From Vibrio aestuarianus (lineage in GTDB: Bacteria > Pseudomonadota > Gammaproteobacteria > Enterobacterales > Vibrionaceae): a DNA stretch of 64,000 nt. Positions 31,481 through 40,389 of this stretch are shown here, piece by piece (within the stretch, counting starts at the first letter, position 1; the number at the start of each line of letters is the position of its first letter). The translations under genes and the position numbers were made by a program. The stretch spans positions 82,965 through 146,964 of the forward strand of contig NZ_JAAZTU010000007.1 of the NCBI RefSeq assembly GCF_012395185.1. The letters are read 5' to 3'. Below the pieces are notes generated by a model. It saw only the letters and a program-made list of their open reading frames with translations, was not told the DNA's origin and did not search any database.

Positions 31481-32100
31481 TCAGCTACCGATTGATGTAC
31501 ATCGTTGTGCAAGCTAGCACTTTCGCTATTTAAGCGAAGTTGCAGCTCGTAATCTTGTAATAGCGCGTTAACGCGGCGGCGTTGCTCTTGCATATTAGTA
31601 TCATTGTTGTGTCGCTCGACAGAATCACGAGTCAAGCTAACCGGTTCAACACTACCAGTGAACGGTACTGTTTGTAATACAGGTAATTGATCACCTTGAG
31701 TAGCGGTTGGATCACTACCACTGTATTGCTGCACACCCAAAACAACCACAAGCGAGACACAAGCAGCCACAGCGACTTGTCCAAACTGAGAAAGCCATGC
31801 TGGTAATTGTCGACGGGCTTGCGATGGCGTAGGTTGAGACTCACGATTTCCATGCTGAATTTCAACAACAGAGGCCGAATGTAAACGACTGTGCGTAGGC
31901 TCACTTTCCAATGCTAATGCCACACTTTCTGCAATATTCCATTCAGCTCGCACTGGGGCATCACCACGCATCACATCACCAATTACATGGTAATTTTTCC
32001 ACGTTTGTAAACTTTCTTGGTCAAGCTCTAATTCTTGGATTAGTGCCTTATCGACCATTTCCCCATCCATGAGTGCTGAAAGTTTTTCTTTGTCAGCCAT
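31477..32100 (-). CDS. rseA: Anti-sigma-E factor RseA
   Basis: Inner-membrane anti-sigma factor of 207 residues. The cytoplasmic N-terminus (KEKLSALMDGEMVDKALIQEL) is the sigma-E-binding domain. One membrane helix (about residues 108-126, VAVAACVSLVVVLGVQQY) contains the region cut by RseP, and the periplasmic C-terminus is the DegS substrate and RseB-binding region. It follows rpoE by 34 bases. Regulated proteolysis is known for the family and inferred here. Confidence 0.94.
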   Translation of the reverse strand: MADKEKLSALMDGEMVDKALIQELELDQESLQTWKNYHVIGDVMRGDAPVRAEWNIAESVALALESEPTHSRLHSASVVEIQHGNRESQPTPSQARRQLPAWLSQFGQVAVAACVSLVVVLGVQQYSGSDPTATQGDQLPVLQTVPFTGSVEPVSLTRDSVERHNNDTNMQEQRRRVNALLQDYELQLRLNSESASLHNDVHQSVAE

Positions 32101-32134
32101 TATTTATTCACCATATTCATTACTGGTTTGAGCG

Positions 32135-32707
32135 CTATAAAAGAGGTTTTATCTTCTTTTCTACCGCTTCACGAGCACGGAAGATACGCGAACGCACCGT
32201 TCCTACAGGACAATCCATAACTTCTGCGATTTCCTCGTAACTTAAGCCTTCAAGCTCACGCAACGTCATCGCCGTTTTTAAATCTTCAGGTAACGCTTCT
32301 ATCGCACTGAACACTACCTGTTGCAATTCTTTGGACAACGTAATGTTCTCAGGGTTCGATATTTCTTTTAGCGCATTACCATTTTCATAATATTCAGCAT
32401 CTTCAGCATCAACATCATTTGCGGGTGGCCTGCGGCTCTGCGCAACAATGTGATTTTTGGCAGTATTGACAGCAATACGGTATAGCCAAGTGTAAAACGC
32501 GCTTTCTCCACGAAAAGTTGGGATAGCACGATACGCCTTGATGAATGCCTCTTGGGCGACATCCGCTACATCTCCAGAATTGCTCACATACCGAGAAATA
32601 AGGTTGCAGACTTTATTTTGGTATCTTAAGACCAAAAGGTTAAACGCTTGCTTATCCCCACTCTGAACTCGCTCAATCAATACCTGATCGGTCAACTGCT
32701 CGTTCAT
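32135..32707 (-). CDS. rpoE: RNA polymerase sigma factor RpoE (sigma-E)
   Basis: ECF sigma factor for the envelope stress response, 190 residues. Region 2 (FNLLVLRYQNKVCNLISRYV, AFIKAYRAIPTFRGESAFYTWLYRIAVN) and region 4 (TLRELEGLSYEEIAEVMDCP, GTVRSRIFRAREAV) are intact and very close to E. coli RpoE. I choose the ATG at 32707, beginning MNEQLTDQVLIERVQ, with AGGAG ten bases upstream; an in-frame ATG at 32758 gives 17 extra residues the family lacks. A sigma-E-type promoter upstream suggests autoregulation. Confidence 0.97.
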   Translation of the reverse strand: MNEQLTDQVLIERVQSGDKQAFNLLVLRYQNKVCNLISRYVSNSGDVADVAQEAFIKAYRAIPTFRGESAFYTWLYRIAVNTAKNHIVAQSRRPPANDVDAEDAEYYENGNALKEISNPENITLSKELQQVVFSAIEALPEDLKTAMTLRELEGLSYEEIAEVMDCPVGTVRSRIFRAREAVEKKIKPLL

Positions 32708-32806
32708 TCGAGCGTGTACTCCTATTGTTATTCCCCTTACCTTCTCAGATATGGGCATTCATTATGCAAAGTGTAGTATTGACACCACCGCTTACATGAG
32801 CACTAT

Positions 32807-32834
32807 TGTGACTCAAGGAAGAATGGGAAGTTCC
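32807..32834 (-). promoter_or_regulatory. Sigma-E-type promoter of rpoE-rseABC
   Basis: On the minus strand GGAACTT (32834-32828), 15 bases, then GTCACA (32812-32807) matches the sigma-E consensus -35 GGAACTT and the GTC core of its -10. It is about 100 bases before the rpoE start, as expected for the autoregulated promoter. Confidence 0.75.
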
Positions 32835-33021
32835 ATTCTGTCTAAAAATATTTGCCATTCACAATCGATAAGTGTGACGTAACTTCAATTCGGCAAACCT
32901 CACAACATAGTGAGGGTCGATAGTACGAAAGACAATGGCATTGACAAAAGTATTGCATTTTAACGAGATAATTTACCTTTATTTTATCTAGATGATCGAA
33001 GTCCCGCTTACGCAGCTAATG

Positions 33022-33150
33022 GATATACCAAAACTACTTGGAGTTACAGGTAGGCGGCAAGTGAGTTTATTCCCATAAGCATAGACAGGCTATGTGATTG
33101 GGGTAAACGAACGCCGCCAACACCGCAGCATCTTCAAGTAGGAAGGGATA
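33022..33150. repeat. ERIC (intergenic repeat unit) element between rpoE and nadB
   Basis: A roughly 129-base imperfect palindrome with typical ERIC stretches: AGGCGGCAAGTGAGT on one side and TGATTGGGGTAAACGAACG then GCCAAC on the other (compare the ERIC2 primer core TGACTGGGGTGAGCGAACG). The ends GATATACC...CTACTTGGAG and CTTCAAGTAG...GGGATA are inverted. ERIC elements are known in enterobacteria and vibrios. It lies 100 bases before nadB, in its promoter or leader. The rest of the 545-base rpoE-nadB gap holds the sigma-E promoter and a short hairpin (AGAGTT/AACTCT, 33210-33225). Confidence 0.85.
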
Positions 33151-33252
33151 AAACCTTGCGACTTAAGCACTTCAAGAGTATAGATACATGCAGTACATTT
33201 TTTTAAATAAGAGTTGGATAACTCTACTATAGTTCGGGAATTTAAAAGTTTT

Positions 33253-34860
33253 ATGAACGCAAACCGTGAACATCAATGTGATGTATTAGTGGTAGGTAGT
33301 GGTGCAGCAGGCTTGTCGTTAGCTCTGCGTGTAGCAAAACATGGAAAAGTCATTGTTCTAAGCAAAGGACCTCGCAGTGAGGGGGCCACCTATTACGCTC
33401 AAGGAGGAATTGCGGCTGTTTTTGACGAATCAGACAGTATTGAATCACACGTTGAAGATACACAAATCGCAGGGGCTGGTATTTGTGAAGAAGATACCGT
33501 GCGCTTTATCGCAGAACACGCGAAAGAGAGTGTTCAGTGGCTAATTGATGGCGGTGTTCCTTTCGACAGAGAAGAAAATGACAGTGATGAAGCTCCTCGT
33601 TATCATTTAACTCGCGAGGGTGGTCATAGCCATCGACGTATCCTTCATGCTGCCGATGCAACTGGCATGGCGATGCAAACCTCCCTTCAAGATAATGTTC
33701 ATAACCACCCAAACATCACCATTCTTGAACGTCATAATGCATTAGATTTGATCACTGAAGACAAAGTTGGTGGTGACAAACAAAAAGTCATTGGCGCTTA
33801 TGTTTGGAACCGTAATCAAGAACACGTTGAAACCATCCGCGCGAAATTCGTGGTCTTAGCCACAGGGGGCGCATCGAAGGTATACCAATATACTTCCAAT
33901 CCCGATGTCTCTTCTGGTGATGGCATTGCCATGGCTTGGCGCGCAGGGTGCCGCGTTGCAAATTTAGAGTTTAATCAATTCCACCCAACCTGCTTGTTCC
34001 ATCCTGAGGCTCGTAACTTTCTTTTGACAGAAGCATTACGTGGTGAAGGAGCATTTTTAAGACGTCCTGATGGCTCACGCTTTATGCCTGATTTTGATGA
34101 GCGTGGAGAACTGGCACCTCGTGATGTGGTTGCCCGAGCGATAGATTTTGAGATGAAACGCCTAGGTGCTGATTGCATGTACCTAGACATCAGCCATAAG
34201 CCTGCTGATTTTATCGAAAAACACTTCCCCACCATCCATTCTCGTCTAATGGAATTGGGGATTGATATGACCAAAGAGCCGATCCCGATAGTGCCTGCTG
34301 CGCACTATACTTGCGGGGGGGTAATGGTCAACAAGCAAGGTCAGACCGACATCAAACACCTTTATGCAATCGGTGAAGTCAGCTATACCGGGCTACATGG
34401 TGCTAACCGTATGGCTTCAAACTCGTTACTTGAGTGTGTTGTCTATGCATGGTCTGCGGCGCAACATATTCTAAAAGCACTGCCTGAAGCACAACTTCCT
34501 CCAAGTTTACCAGCTTGGGATGAAAGTAAAGTGAATAACTCAGATGAAGAAGTTGTTATTCAACATAACTGGCACGAACTGCGTCTATTCATGTGGGATT
34601 ACATGGGCATCGTACGTACTGACAAGCGTTTGGAGCGTGCATTACGTCGCATCCAATTGCTGCAACAAGAAACTCATGAGTACTACAGTCATTTCCGTGT
34701 TTCGAACAATTTATTGGAACTGCGAAATTTATTGCAAGTCGCCGAGCTGATGGTTCGCTGTGCAATGCAACGCAAAGAAAGCCGTGGTTTGCATTACACA
34801 TTGGACTACCCACAATTGGCCGAAGATAGCGGGCCTACAATTCTGACACCGCAAGGCTAG
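33253..34860 (+). CDS. nadB: L-aspartate oxidase
   Basis: FAD enzyme that oxidises L-aspartate to iminoaspartate, the first step of de novo NAD synthesis with NadA. The 535 residues show the dinucleotide motif [26 protein letters not shown], the active-site region [10 protein letters not shown] and [18 protein letters not shown], and the FAD-binding [19 protein letters not shown]. The start is the ATG at 33253 ([10 protein letters not shown]); an ATG at 33214 would add 13 unrelated residues. It is divergent from rpoE, as in E. coli. Confidence 0.97.
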   Translation: MNANREHQCDVLVVGSGAAGLSLALRVAKHGKVIVLSKGPRSEGATYYAQGGIAAVFDESDSIESHVEDTQIAGAGICEEDTVRFIAEHAKESVQWLIDGGVPFDREENDSDEAPRYHLTREGGHSHRRILHAADATGMAMQTSLQDNVHNHPNITILERHNALDLITEDKVGGDKQKVIGAYVWNRNQEHVETIRAKFVVLATGGASKVYQYTSNPDVSSGDGIAMAWRAGCRVANLEFNQFHPTCLFHPEARNFLLTEALRGEGAFLRRPDGSRFMPDFDERGELAPRDVVARAIDFEMKRLGADCMYLDISHKPADFIEKHFPTIHSRLMELGIDMTKEPIPIVPAAHYTCGGVMVNKQGQTDIKHLYAIGEVSYTGLHGANRMASNSLLECVVYAWSAAQHILKALPEAQLPPSLPAWDESKVNNSDEEVVIQHNWHELRLFMWDYMGIVRTDKRLERALRRIQLLQQETHEYYSHFRVSNNLLELRNLLQVAELMVRCAMQRKESRGLHYTLDYPQLAEDSGPTILTPQG

Positions 34861-34877
34861 GAATAAACATGCAGTTA

Positions 34878-34908
34878 AACAAAAGGAGTCTTTATGGCTC
34901 CTTTTGTT
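34878..34908. terminator. Bidirectional terminator between nadB and ygfX
   Basis: AACAAAAGGAG and CTCCTTTTGTT form a perfect 11-pair stem with a nine-base loop. It overlaps the last codons of ygfX. Confidence 0.75.
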
Positions 34909-35329
34909 GTTTATTGATTTGCGCTAATCGAACCAATAGCTGCCGATACAGTTCATCACTACAAGTGTCTCGCCACAATAGATAGCGCTGCCCACATTCT
35001 GAGTACAAAATAAGCACCATAAACGAAAATTGCAATGAGACTTTTTCAATAATAAATGTCTCTTCAAGCCATTGACATCTGCCATCCTTATGCAAGGTAA
35101 CATCTCCGCTAACACATGGAGGCAATAGATCGAATTGGTAACCCGCTGACAATAAGAAGATGATAAAGAAGAGAGTCGAAACAAGAGGAAGAGGAGAAAT
35201 CAACAACGCCCATATGACCAACATCAACAATATGATATGAGCCAAACAGGCGAAATAAGAAGCTTGAAGTGTAAACTTAACGTACTTTGCTGAGGTTATG
35301 AGCGACAATCTTGTCCACCATAGCGGCAT
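34892..35329 (-). CDS. ygfX: YgfX-like small membrane protein (CptA family)
   Basis: A protein of at most 145 residues with two hydrophobic segments (about 20-46 and 48-66: FACLAHIILLMLVIWALLISPLP, LVSTLFFIIFLLSAGY) followed by a soluble domain (GDVTLHKDGRCQWLEETFIIEKV, RYLLWRDTCSDELYRQL). This plan and the position after sdhE fit YgfX, reported in E. coli as a toxin-like partner of SdhE (CptAB) and in Serratia as an SdhE-interacting membrane protein. The start is uncertain: ATG at 35329 overlaps sdhE by 53 bases, and a TTG at 35308 is also possible. The sequence is poorly conserved, so the assignment leans on context. Confidence 0.75.
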   Translation of the reverse strand: MPLWWTRLSLITSAKYVKFTLQASYFACLAHIILLMLVIWALLISPLPLVSTLFFIIFLLSAGYQFDLLPPCVSGDVTLHKDGRCQWLEETFIIEKVSLQFSFMVLILYSECGQRYLLWRDTCSDELYRQLLVRLAQINKQQKEP

Positions 35330-35537
35330 GCCCTAAATTTTCACTGCGACCATGCCCCATGATCCACGTGAATAGATCTGGATCATCACACTCCAGTAGG
35401 GAAACGAAATCTCGTTGTTCAGTTTCACCAAGCGAGTCGAAGCATTCTTCAAAAAATGGCATTACAACCACATCTAACTCTAGCATTCCTCGACGGCAGG
35501 CCCACTTAATTCTTGCTTTTTCTTCAGTGGTGTACAT
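35277..35537 (-). CDS. sdhE: FAD assembly factor SdhE
   Basis: Cytoplasmic protein of 86 residues that promotes covalent flavinylation of succinate dehydrogenase and fumarate reductase flavoproteins. The key RGxxE motif is present (CRRGMLELD, about residues 14-22), with the helical FLxCDDPDLFxW pattern (LLECDDPDLFTWIMG) typical of the family. Divergent from ygfZ, upstream of and overlapping ygfX, as in E. coli. Also called YgfY or CptB. Confidence 0.95.
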   Translation of the reverse strand: MYTTEEKARIKWACRRGMLELDVVVMPFFEECFDSLGETEQRDFVSLLECDDPDLFTWIMGHGRSENLGHAAMVDKIVAHNLSKVR

Positions 35538-35687
35538 CGGTTTTCCTCACCTTATGTTTATTTGCGCAGAGTGTATCAAGCGGATGGTAATTCAACTAGT
35601 AGATGAGTCACAGTCCCTGTTCAAGCTGACAAAAAAACTGAACCAGACTAACATAGTGTCTACATTTTACTTTTTAGGTAGACAAAC

Positions 35688-36659
35688 ATGGACTGGCAAA
35701 ACGCATTTACACCTCTCTCAGTGACCGCCAATGACACGCTTCCCCCTTTAATGATGGCTCATCTCGATTCATGGGGAGCAATCACTATGGATGGAGATGA
35801 CAAAAAAGCTTATTTGCAAGGTCAAGTGACCTGTAACGTTGTTAGCCTTGAGAAGACACAATCCACATTCGGTGCACATTGTGACGCCAAAGGTAAGGTT
35901 TGGTCAGTGTTTCGCCTTTTTCACCACAATAATGGTTATGCGATGTTCCAGCCATTATCAGCGATAGAAGCAGAGCTTAACGAACTGAAAAAGTACGCGA
36001 TTTTTTCAAAAGTAGCGATAAGCCAAAGTCAGGATGTTGCTTTAGGTGTATTCGGTGATAACGCTGAACAATATATTGATGCATTAACAGAAGATCGAGG
36101 TGATGTTCGCAGTATTGAAGGTGGTAGCGCTGTAAAAATATCACCACAACGTTGGCTATTACTGATAACTGAACCTGTCGCACAAAAGCTCATCAGCAGC
36201 AGTGATGCCACTAAAGTCAGCGAAGCACTTTGGACACGTTTTGATATTGAAGAAGGTATTCCGCTTATCACTCAAATCGATCAAAGAGAACATATTCCTC
36301 AAGCGTTGAACTTGCAAGCGCTGAATGGAATTAGCTTTAGTAAAGGTTGTTATACTGGTCAAGAAACAGTAGCTCGCGCTAAATACCGTGGTATCAACAA
36401 ACGGGCCATGTACCTTGTGCAAGGCAATAGCGAACAAGTATTGGTCAGTGATGAACCCATTGTATTGGAGCGTTCGGTCGGTGAAAATTGGCGTAGTGTT
36501 GGACACTTACTCGCTCATTATACTTTCGCCGATCAAACAGCAATTGGCTTGATTGTGCTACCTAATAATTTAGAGGCCGACACTCAATTTCGTCTAGCTA
36601 ATCAACCTGGCACTCGTTGGTTGATCCAAACGTTACCTTATTCTCTTGAAGATGAATAA
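35688..36659 (+). CDS. ygfZ: Folate-dependent tRNA/iron-sulfur cluster protein YgfZ
   Basis: Cytoplasmic protein of 323 residues related to the glycine cleavage T-protein, needed for normal activity of some iron-sulfur enzymes such as MiaB. The family signature KGCYTGQE with its reactive cysteine is present ([20 protein letters not shown], about residues 219-238), as are [10 protein letters not shown] and [10 protein letters not shown] in the folate-binding half. It is divergent from sdhE. The following deacylase gene starts within its last codons. Confidence 0.95.
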   Translation: MDWQNAFTPLSVTANDTLPPLMMAHLDSWGAITMDGDDKKAYLQGQVTCNVVSLEKTQSTFGAHCDAKGKVWSVFRLFHHNNGYAMFQPLSAIEAELNELKKYAIFSKVAISQSQDVALGVFGDNAEQYIDALTEDRGDVRSIEGGSAVKISPQRWLLLITEPVAQKLISSSDATKVSEALWTRFDIEEGIPLITQIDQREHIPQALNLQALNGISFSKGCYTGQETVARAKYRGINKRAMYLVQGNSEQVLVSDEPIVLERSVGENWRSVGHLLAHYTFADQTAIGLIVLPNNLEADTQFRLANQPGTRWLIQTLPYSLEDE

Positions 36660-37125
36660 CGAATTCGATACACACATCACTCGTTATTTAACGGAGCAAG
36701 GGGTCTCTTATCGCCTAATGCCCCATCAAACTCCAGCGAAAACGATTGAAGATGCCGCCAAGCAGCGCGGCATTCACCCAAAGCAGATGGTAAAGTCGAT
36801 AGTTTTAAAAGAGTTCGGTGGCCGATATGCGCTCGCCTGCGTTCCGGGAAATAAAGCTGTTGATCCCAAAAAAGTACGCGCCATATTTCAGGGACGTCGT
36901 ATGACCTGTGTGAATATCGAAGACGTTGCACTCATTACAGGCTACCAAGTAGGCACTGTCACACCATTACTGCTACTCACATCAATGCCTATCATATTTG
37001 ATAGGCAACTACTGAATGAGCAACAAGTGACTATCAGTAGTGGTACCCAAATGGCAGGAATCGCACTTCGCTGTCAAGATTTAGTCGCGCTTTGCCATCC
37101 AATTATCGCAGACATCGTCCGTTGA
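36652..37125 (+). CDS. YbaK/EbsC-family aminoacyl-tRNA deacylase (YeaK-like)
   Basis: Protein of 157 residues with the YbaK/ProX editing-domain fold, whose members hydrolyse mischarged aminoacyl-tRNAs in trans. Visible motifs are [38 protein letters not shown] (with the conserved Lys), [25 protein letters not shown] and the C-terminal [18 protein letters not shown]. The ATG at 36652 overlaps the end of ygfZ by eight bases; an in-frame TTG at 36646 is possible. Which amino acid is edited cannot be told. The sequence resembles E. coli YeaK more than YbaK or ProXp, with moderate certainty. Confidence 0.85.
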   Translation: MNNEFDTHITRYLTEQGVSYRLMPHQTPAKTIEDAAKQRGIHPKQMVKSIVLKEFGGRYALACVPGNKAVDPKKVRAIFQGRRMTCVNIEDVALITGYQVGTVTPLLLLTSMPIIFDRQLLNEQQVTISSGTQMAGIALRCQDLVALCHPIIADIVR

Positions 37126-37371
37126 ACAATGAAACAATGTAATCCATTACATTATTTCGTGAGCAACTCTGAAATACACCAAAATCGACGGTGAATTTTT
37201 AGTCAAAAGTAAAACATAAATAGTCATTGCGACTTTTTTAACGTACTCTTGCAGACGTTGGTTAAAGCATAATCAGAATGAACATTCTTTTGTATCCTTC
37301 ACCAACAAAAAAGTGAATCCACTGATTGTTTCAGGACATCCACTTTTTGTGTAATGCATCTGTGACTATTC
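37126..37371 (+). ncRNA. Candidate small RNA or long 3' UTR ahead of an orphan terminator
   Basis: No open frame fills this stretch, yet it ends in a strong plus-strand terminator. Just before that, about 37306-37356 can fold as a long imperfect hairpin (ACAAAAAAGTG with CACTTTTTGT, with inner CTGA/TCAG). Either the ygfZ-ybaK mRNA has a 250-base 3' UTR, or a separate small RNA starts in the gap. TTGCAG at 37252 and TAATCA at 37273 are 15 bases apart, a suboptimal promoter. The 5' end is undefined. Confidence 0.35.
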
Positions 37372-37398
37372 GCCCGCACATTTAGCGGGCATTTTTTT
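37372..37398 (+). terminator. Strong Rho-independent terminator in the ybaK-ytfK gap
   Basis: GCCCGC (37372-37377), loop ACATTTA, GCGGGC (37385-37390), then a seven-T run. Clear plus-strand terminator 247 bases past the nearest coding stop. Confidence 0.85.
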
Positions 37399-37689
37399 GT
37401 CAGAAAATTCACCAAAAATTATCACATTTAAATAAAATGCAACTATTATTAAAAATGTCATATTGTTCGGGCTTAATAAGCACCGAGTAAAACAAGGGCA
37501 AGTTCATTAGCAAACCCTGTTTTGAGGAAAGCATCACACGAACTTGGATATTTATCCAACATTTTGCCAACAGCAGCACAAATATCCAAACAGGTTAGGC
37601 TTTACTGCATAATCCCCTATTAATATCACACTATTTTTAACGGGGGTTTAATATAATTTGCAGTGCAAGAACAATAGAAGGATCGTAGT
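37399..37689 (+). promoter_or_regulatory. Structured upstream region of ytfK with alternative hairpins
   Basis: TTGGATATTT at 37544-37553 can pair with ATCCAA right after it (TTGGAT-ATTT-ATCCAA, 37544-37559) or with the perfect ten-base complement AAATATCCAA at 37580-37589; the two folds exclude each other. A TATAAT at about 37652 lies 30 bases before the ytfK ATG without an obvious -35. AAGGA precedes the start. I see no longer frame with a credible ribosome site. Confidence 0.4.
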
Positions 37690-37896
37690 ATGAGACTGTT
37701 TAAGCGCTATACACCGGGGATGATTGCAAAACACGTAAGTCGTCTTTTTAAAGGAAGAATTTACATTTACGGTGTGGGGAAATTTGAATTTAATAATGGC
37801 AAATTAGTCTTGCCTGAGCGTGCAGAGAAACGCCATTTCCAAACAGTAAAAGAAGTGAATCAGGAAATAATGAGATTACGTTGCGCTTACGCTTGA
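37690..37896 (+). CDS. ytfK: YtfK-like DUF1107 protein, stringent-response modulator
   Basis: Protein of 68 residues, the same length as E. coli YtfK and collinear with it: MRLFKRYTPGMIAKHVSRLFKGRIYI, YGVGKFEF, a central KLVLPE and the end EVNQEIMRLR. In E. coli YtfK binds SpoT and tips it towards (p)ppGpp synthesis during phosphate or fatty-acid starvation. No membrane or signal sequence. It is monocistronic, with a terminator on both sides. The family match is from memory of the E. coli sequence and is convincing over the full length; function is transferred by homology. Confidence 0.85.
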   Translation: MRLFKRYTPGMIAKHVSRLFKGRIYIYGVGKFEFNNGKLVLPERAEKRHFQTVKEVNQEIMRLRCAYA

Positions 37897-37920
37897 TGCA
37901 GTTTTAACGACAGAATTTAC

Positions 37921-37954
37921 AAGGGTTGGCGATTTGCCAACCCTTTTGCTTTGT
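37921..37954 (+). terminator. Terminator after ytfK
   Basis: AAGGGTTGGC, loop GATTT, GCCAACCCTT (37921-37945), then TTGCTTTGT. It may also serve the convergent ubiI. Confidence 0.8.
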
Positions 37955-37968
37955 AGCAAGTAATAACT

Positions 37969-39198
37969 TTAAGGTTCCAACAACACCATTTTGCTTTTTG
38001 CCAAATCAGGTAGGTGGCCTTTTAAGCCTAATGCTCTCTTCATAATCTCGTCTTTTGCTCCGGGAAGTTGGCCAGCTAAACGCATCCCAATACCTCGAAT
38101 CAATTTCTTCGCTGGGTTGTCACCTTCGAACAAATCTTTAAAACCTTGCATCGCTGCTATCATTTTCGCCGCTTCCGCTTTACGCCAACGCTCATAGCTA
38201 CGTAGATTACTCTTAGTCCCCACATCTTCACCTTTAGACCAAAGTGCAAGCACTTCTTGAGCTAAACTGGCGGCATCTAATAATCCGAGGTTAACGCCCT
38301 GCCCCGCAAGTGGGTGAATGGTATGTGCAGCATCACCAACCAACGCAATACGCTCAAGAGCAAAGTCTCTTGCATAACGCATTTTTAGTGGGAACGCCGC
38401 TCGCTCTCCAACCACTTCACATAGACCTAAACGGTGATCAAACTCTGCAGTTAGCATCTTATTGAACTCATGCTCCGACAGATGTACCAAGCGTTCTGCG
38501 CGACTTGGTTCCGTTGACCAAACAATAGAGCTCATGTGAGGATCATTCATCGGTAAGAATGCCAAAGGACCTTGCGGTGTAAAGATTTGTCTTGCCGTTG
38601 ATTGGTGAGGCTCACTTGTGCGAATGTTAGCAACAACCGCACTATGCCCATAATCCCAGTGAGTCAGAGGAATATCCTGCTGCTGACGAACCCAAGAATT
38701 CGCACCATCAGCTCCGACAACCAGCTTCGCCGTCAATGATTGCCCATTATCTAATGTCAACCAAGCCTCACTTTCACCGACAGCCAAAGATTGACATTTT
38801 GTTGGCATGTATAGCGTCACATTAGCCTGCTTTTTCACTTGATCTAGCAGCGCTAACTGAATCACTCTGTTTTCGACAATATGTCCTAAGTCTGGTTGAG
38901 TCAGTTGGTTAGCACTAAATTCAATGCGTGCAAAACTGTCACGCTCCCATACTTCCATCGCAGAATAAGGTGCAGCACGGCGCTGCAAAATACCCGACCA
39001 TGCATCAAGATTACGCAAAATCATTTCGCTAGAACGACTTAAAGCTGACACTCGTACATCGGGTAGTTCGTTAAGTTCACCATTGGGGACATTACCCTCG
39101 ATCACGGCAATACGAAGATCGCTATGCTTAAAGGCGGCCGCTAATGCTAAGCCGACCATTCCACCACCAACAATCGCAATATCAACGCTTTGCATCAT
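37969..39198 (-). CDS. ubiI: Ubiquinone biosynthesis FAD monooxygenase UbiI (VisC)
   Basis: FAD-dependent hydroxylase of 409 residues that places the C5 oxygen on the ubiquinone ring. The N-terminal dinucleotide fold (VDIAIVGGGMVGLALA), the DG motif (LVVGADGANSWVR) and the GD motif (RIALVGDAAHTIHPLAGQGVNLGLLD) are complete. EVWERDSFARIEF and the C-terminal NPAKKLIRGIGMRLAGQLPG match E. coli UbiI closely, favouring UbiI over UbiF. ATGs at 39198 and 39195 are adjacent; AAGG seven bases before 39198 favours the first. It is 12 bases downstream of ubiH. Confidence 0.92.
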   Translation of the reverse strand: MMQSVDIAIVGGGMVGLALAAAFKHSDLRIAVIEGNVPNGELNELPDVRVSALSRSSEMILRNLDAWSGILQRRAAPYSAMEVWERDSFARIEFSANQLTQPDLGHIVENRVIQLALLDQVKKQANVTLYMPTKCQSLAVGESEAWLTLDNGQSLTAKLVVGADGANSWVRQQQDIPLTHWDYGHSAVVANIRTSEPHQSTARQIFTPQGPLAFLPMNDPHMSSIVWSTEPSRAERLVHLSEHEFNKMLTAEFDHRLGLCEVVGERAAFPLKMRYARDFALERIALVGDAAHTIHPLAGQGVNLGLLDAASLAQEVLALWSKGEDVGTKSNLRSYERWRKAEAAKMIAAMQGFKDLFEGDNPAKKLIRGIGMRLAGQLPGAKDEIMKRALGLKGHLPDLAKSKMVLLEP

Positions 39199-39210
39199 AT
39201 TCAAACCTTT

Positions 39211-40389
39211 TTATCGATTAACCACGCCGAGTGTACGACGCAGCAGAGGCATTTTTAGCCATGGTAAATTATCCATCATCGCCAGTCCTACATTTCGACC
39301 AATGCGAGTCGCTAACCAATCATTAGAAAACAGATGCACCAGTGATGAGGTCAAGGTAATCGTCGCTAATCTGTCTTGCTCGCGGCGTTGTTTAAAAGCG
39401 TGTAAACCACGATACTCCCCTACATCACTCAATTGCTTGACCAGTTCATCGGCCAAACTGACTACATCTCGAATACCTAAATTAAAACCTTGCCCTGCGA
39501 TAGGATGTAAGGTTTGAGCCGCATTACCAACAATAGCAAAACGATGCGATATATTTTGCTCTCGGTAGCGTAATATTAATGGGTAACTGGCACGAGCACC
39601 CACTTTATTCATTTTACCTAAACGCCAGCCAAACGCTTGTTGAAGCTGCAATAAGAAAGCGTCATCGCTTAAGCTGAGTATCTGTTGTGCTTTTTCTGGT
39701 GGTAAACACCACACTAAAGAGAGGCGATTATCACTCATGGGTAACAGTGCAACAGGGCCATCTGCTGTAAAACGTTCAAAAGCTCGTCCCTGATGCGGTT
39801 GCTGAGTCAGTACATTGGCAATAACAGCAACTTGCTCAAAATCATGCTCACGTAGAGCTACCCCCACCTGTTCACAACAAGTGGAAATAGCGCCGTCTGC
39901 CGCAACCAGTAATTTCGCCGCTATGTTTTGCCCATCAGACAGTGTTACTACTACGCTTTTCTCACTGCGTTCAACTTGCAGAACTGATTGGGGACAAAAC
40001 AATTCAATGTTTGAACATTGCGCTATTTGCTGGGCATAAATCAGCCCGACATCAGCTAATTCAACCACATAACCCAACGCATCTAAACCCAATTGATGAT
40101 GAGTTATATCCGTCATTCCCGCATGAGTACGATCTGACACGTGAATGTGTTCAATGGCGGTTGCTACCTTTTGTAGCGAATTCCATAAACTTAGGCGCTG
40201 TAGAATTTGCACCGTACCATACGACAAAGCAATGCAACGAGAATCAAAGCCTGGGTGAGCTTCACTATCGGCTTGATACGCTTCAACTACAGCAATGGTT
40301 AACTGACCTTGAGACAGGCGATCTAGCGCCAAAGCAAGTGTTGCACCAGCCATTGCGCCACCAGCAATAATCACATCAAATTGCTTCAC
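39211..40389 (-). CDS. ubiH: Ubiquinone biosynthesis hydroxylase UbiH
   Basis: FAD monooxygenase of 392 residues, responsible in E. coli for the C1 hydroxylation of the ubiquinone ring. Motifs: FDVIIAGGAMAGATLALAL, GFDSRCIALSYGTVQIL, LVAADGAISTCCEQVGV and FAIVGNAAQTLHPIAGQGFNLGIRDV. In this subfamily the second glycine motif reads GNAAQ rather than GDAAH, as here. It sits between ygfB and ubiI. E. coli has pepP between ygfB and ubiH; here only 12 bases separate them and pepP is absent. Confidence 0.93.
   Translation of the reverse strand: MKQFDVIIAGGAMAGATLALALDRLSQGQLTIAVVEAYQADSEAHPGFDSRCIALSYGTVQILQRLSLWNSLQKVATAIEHIHVSDRTHAGMTDITHHQLGLDALGYVVELADVGLIYAQQIAQCSNIELFCPQSVLQVERSEKSVVVTLSDGQNIAAKLLVAADGAISTCCEQVGVALREHDFEQVAVIANVLTQQPHQGRAFERFTADGPVALLPMSDNRLSLVWCLPPEKAQQILSLSDDAFLLQLQQAFGWRLGKMNKVGARASYPLILRYREQNISHRFAIVGNAAQTLHPIAGQGFNLGIRDVVSLADELVKQLSDVGEYRGLHAFKQRREQDRLATITLTSSLVHLFSNDWLATRIGRNVGLAMMDNLPWLKMPLLRRTLGVVNR

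Noticed and set aside
32939..32970. TTGACA upstream of nadB as a promoter
   Set aside because: The nearest good -10 (GATAAT) is 20 bases away, beyond normal spacing, so I did not call it.
34892..35537. sdhE-ygfX as a toxin-antitoxin system
   Set aside because: They were named CptAB in E. coli, but SdhE is a flavinylation factor; nothing in the sequence shows toxicity, so I did not call a toxin system.
37432..37488. Short frame (MQLLLKMSYCSGLISTE) upstream of ytfK as a leader peptide
   Set aside because: There is no Shine-Dalgarno sequence, ytfK is not a leucine gene, and no attenuator follows in the right place.
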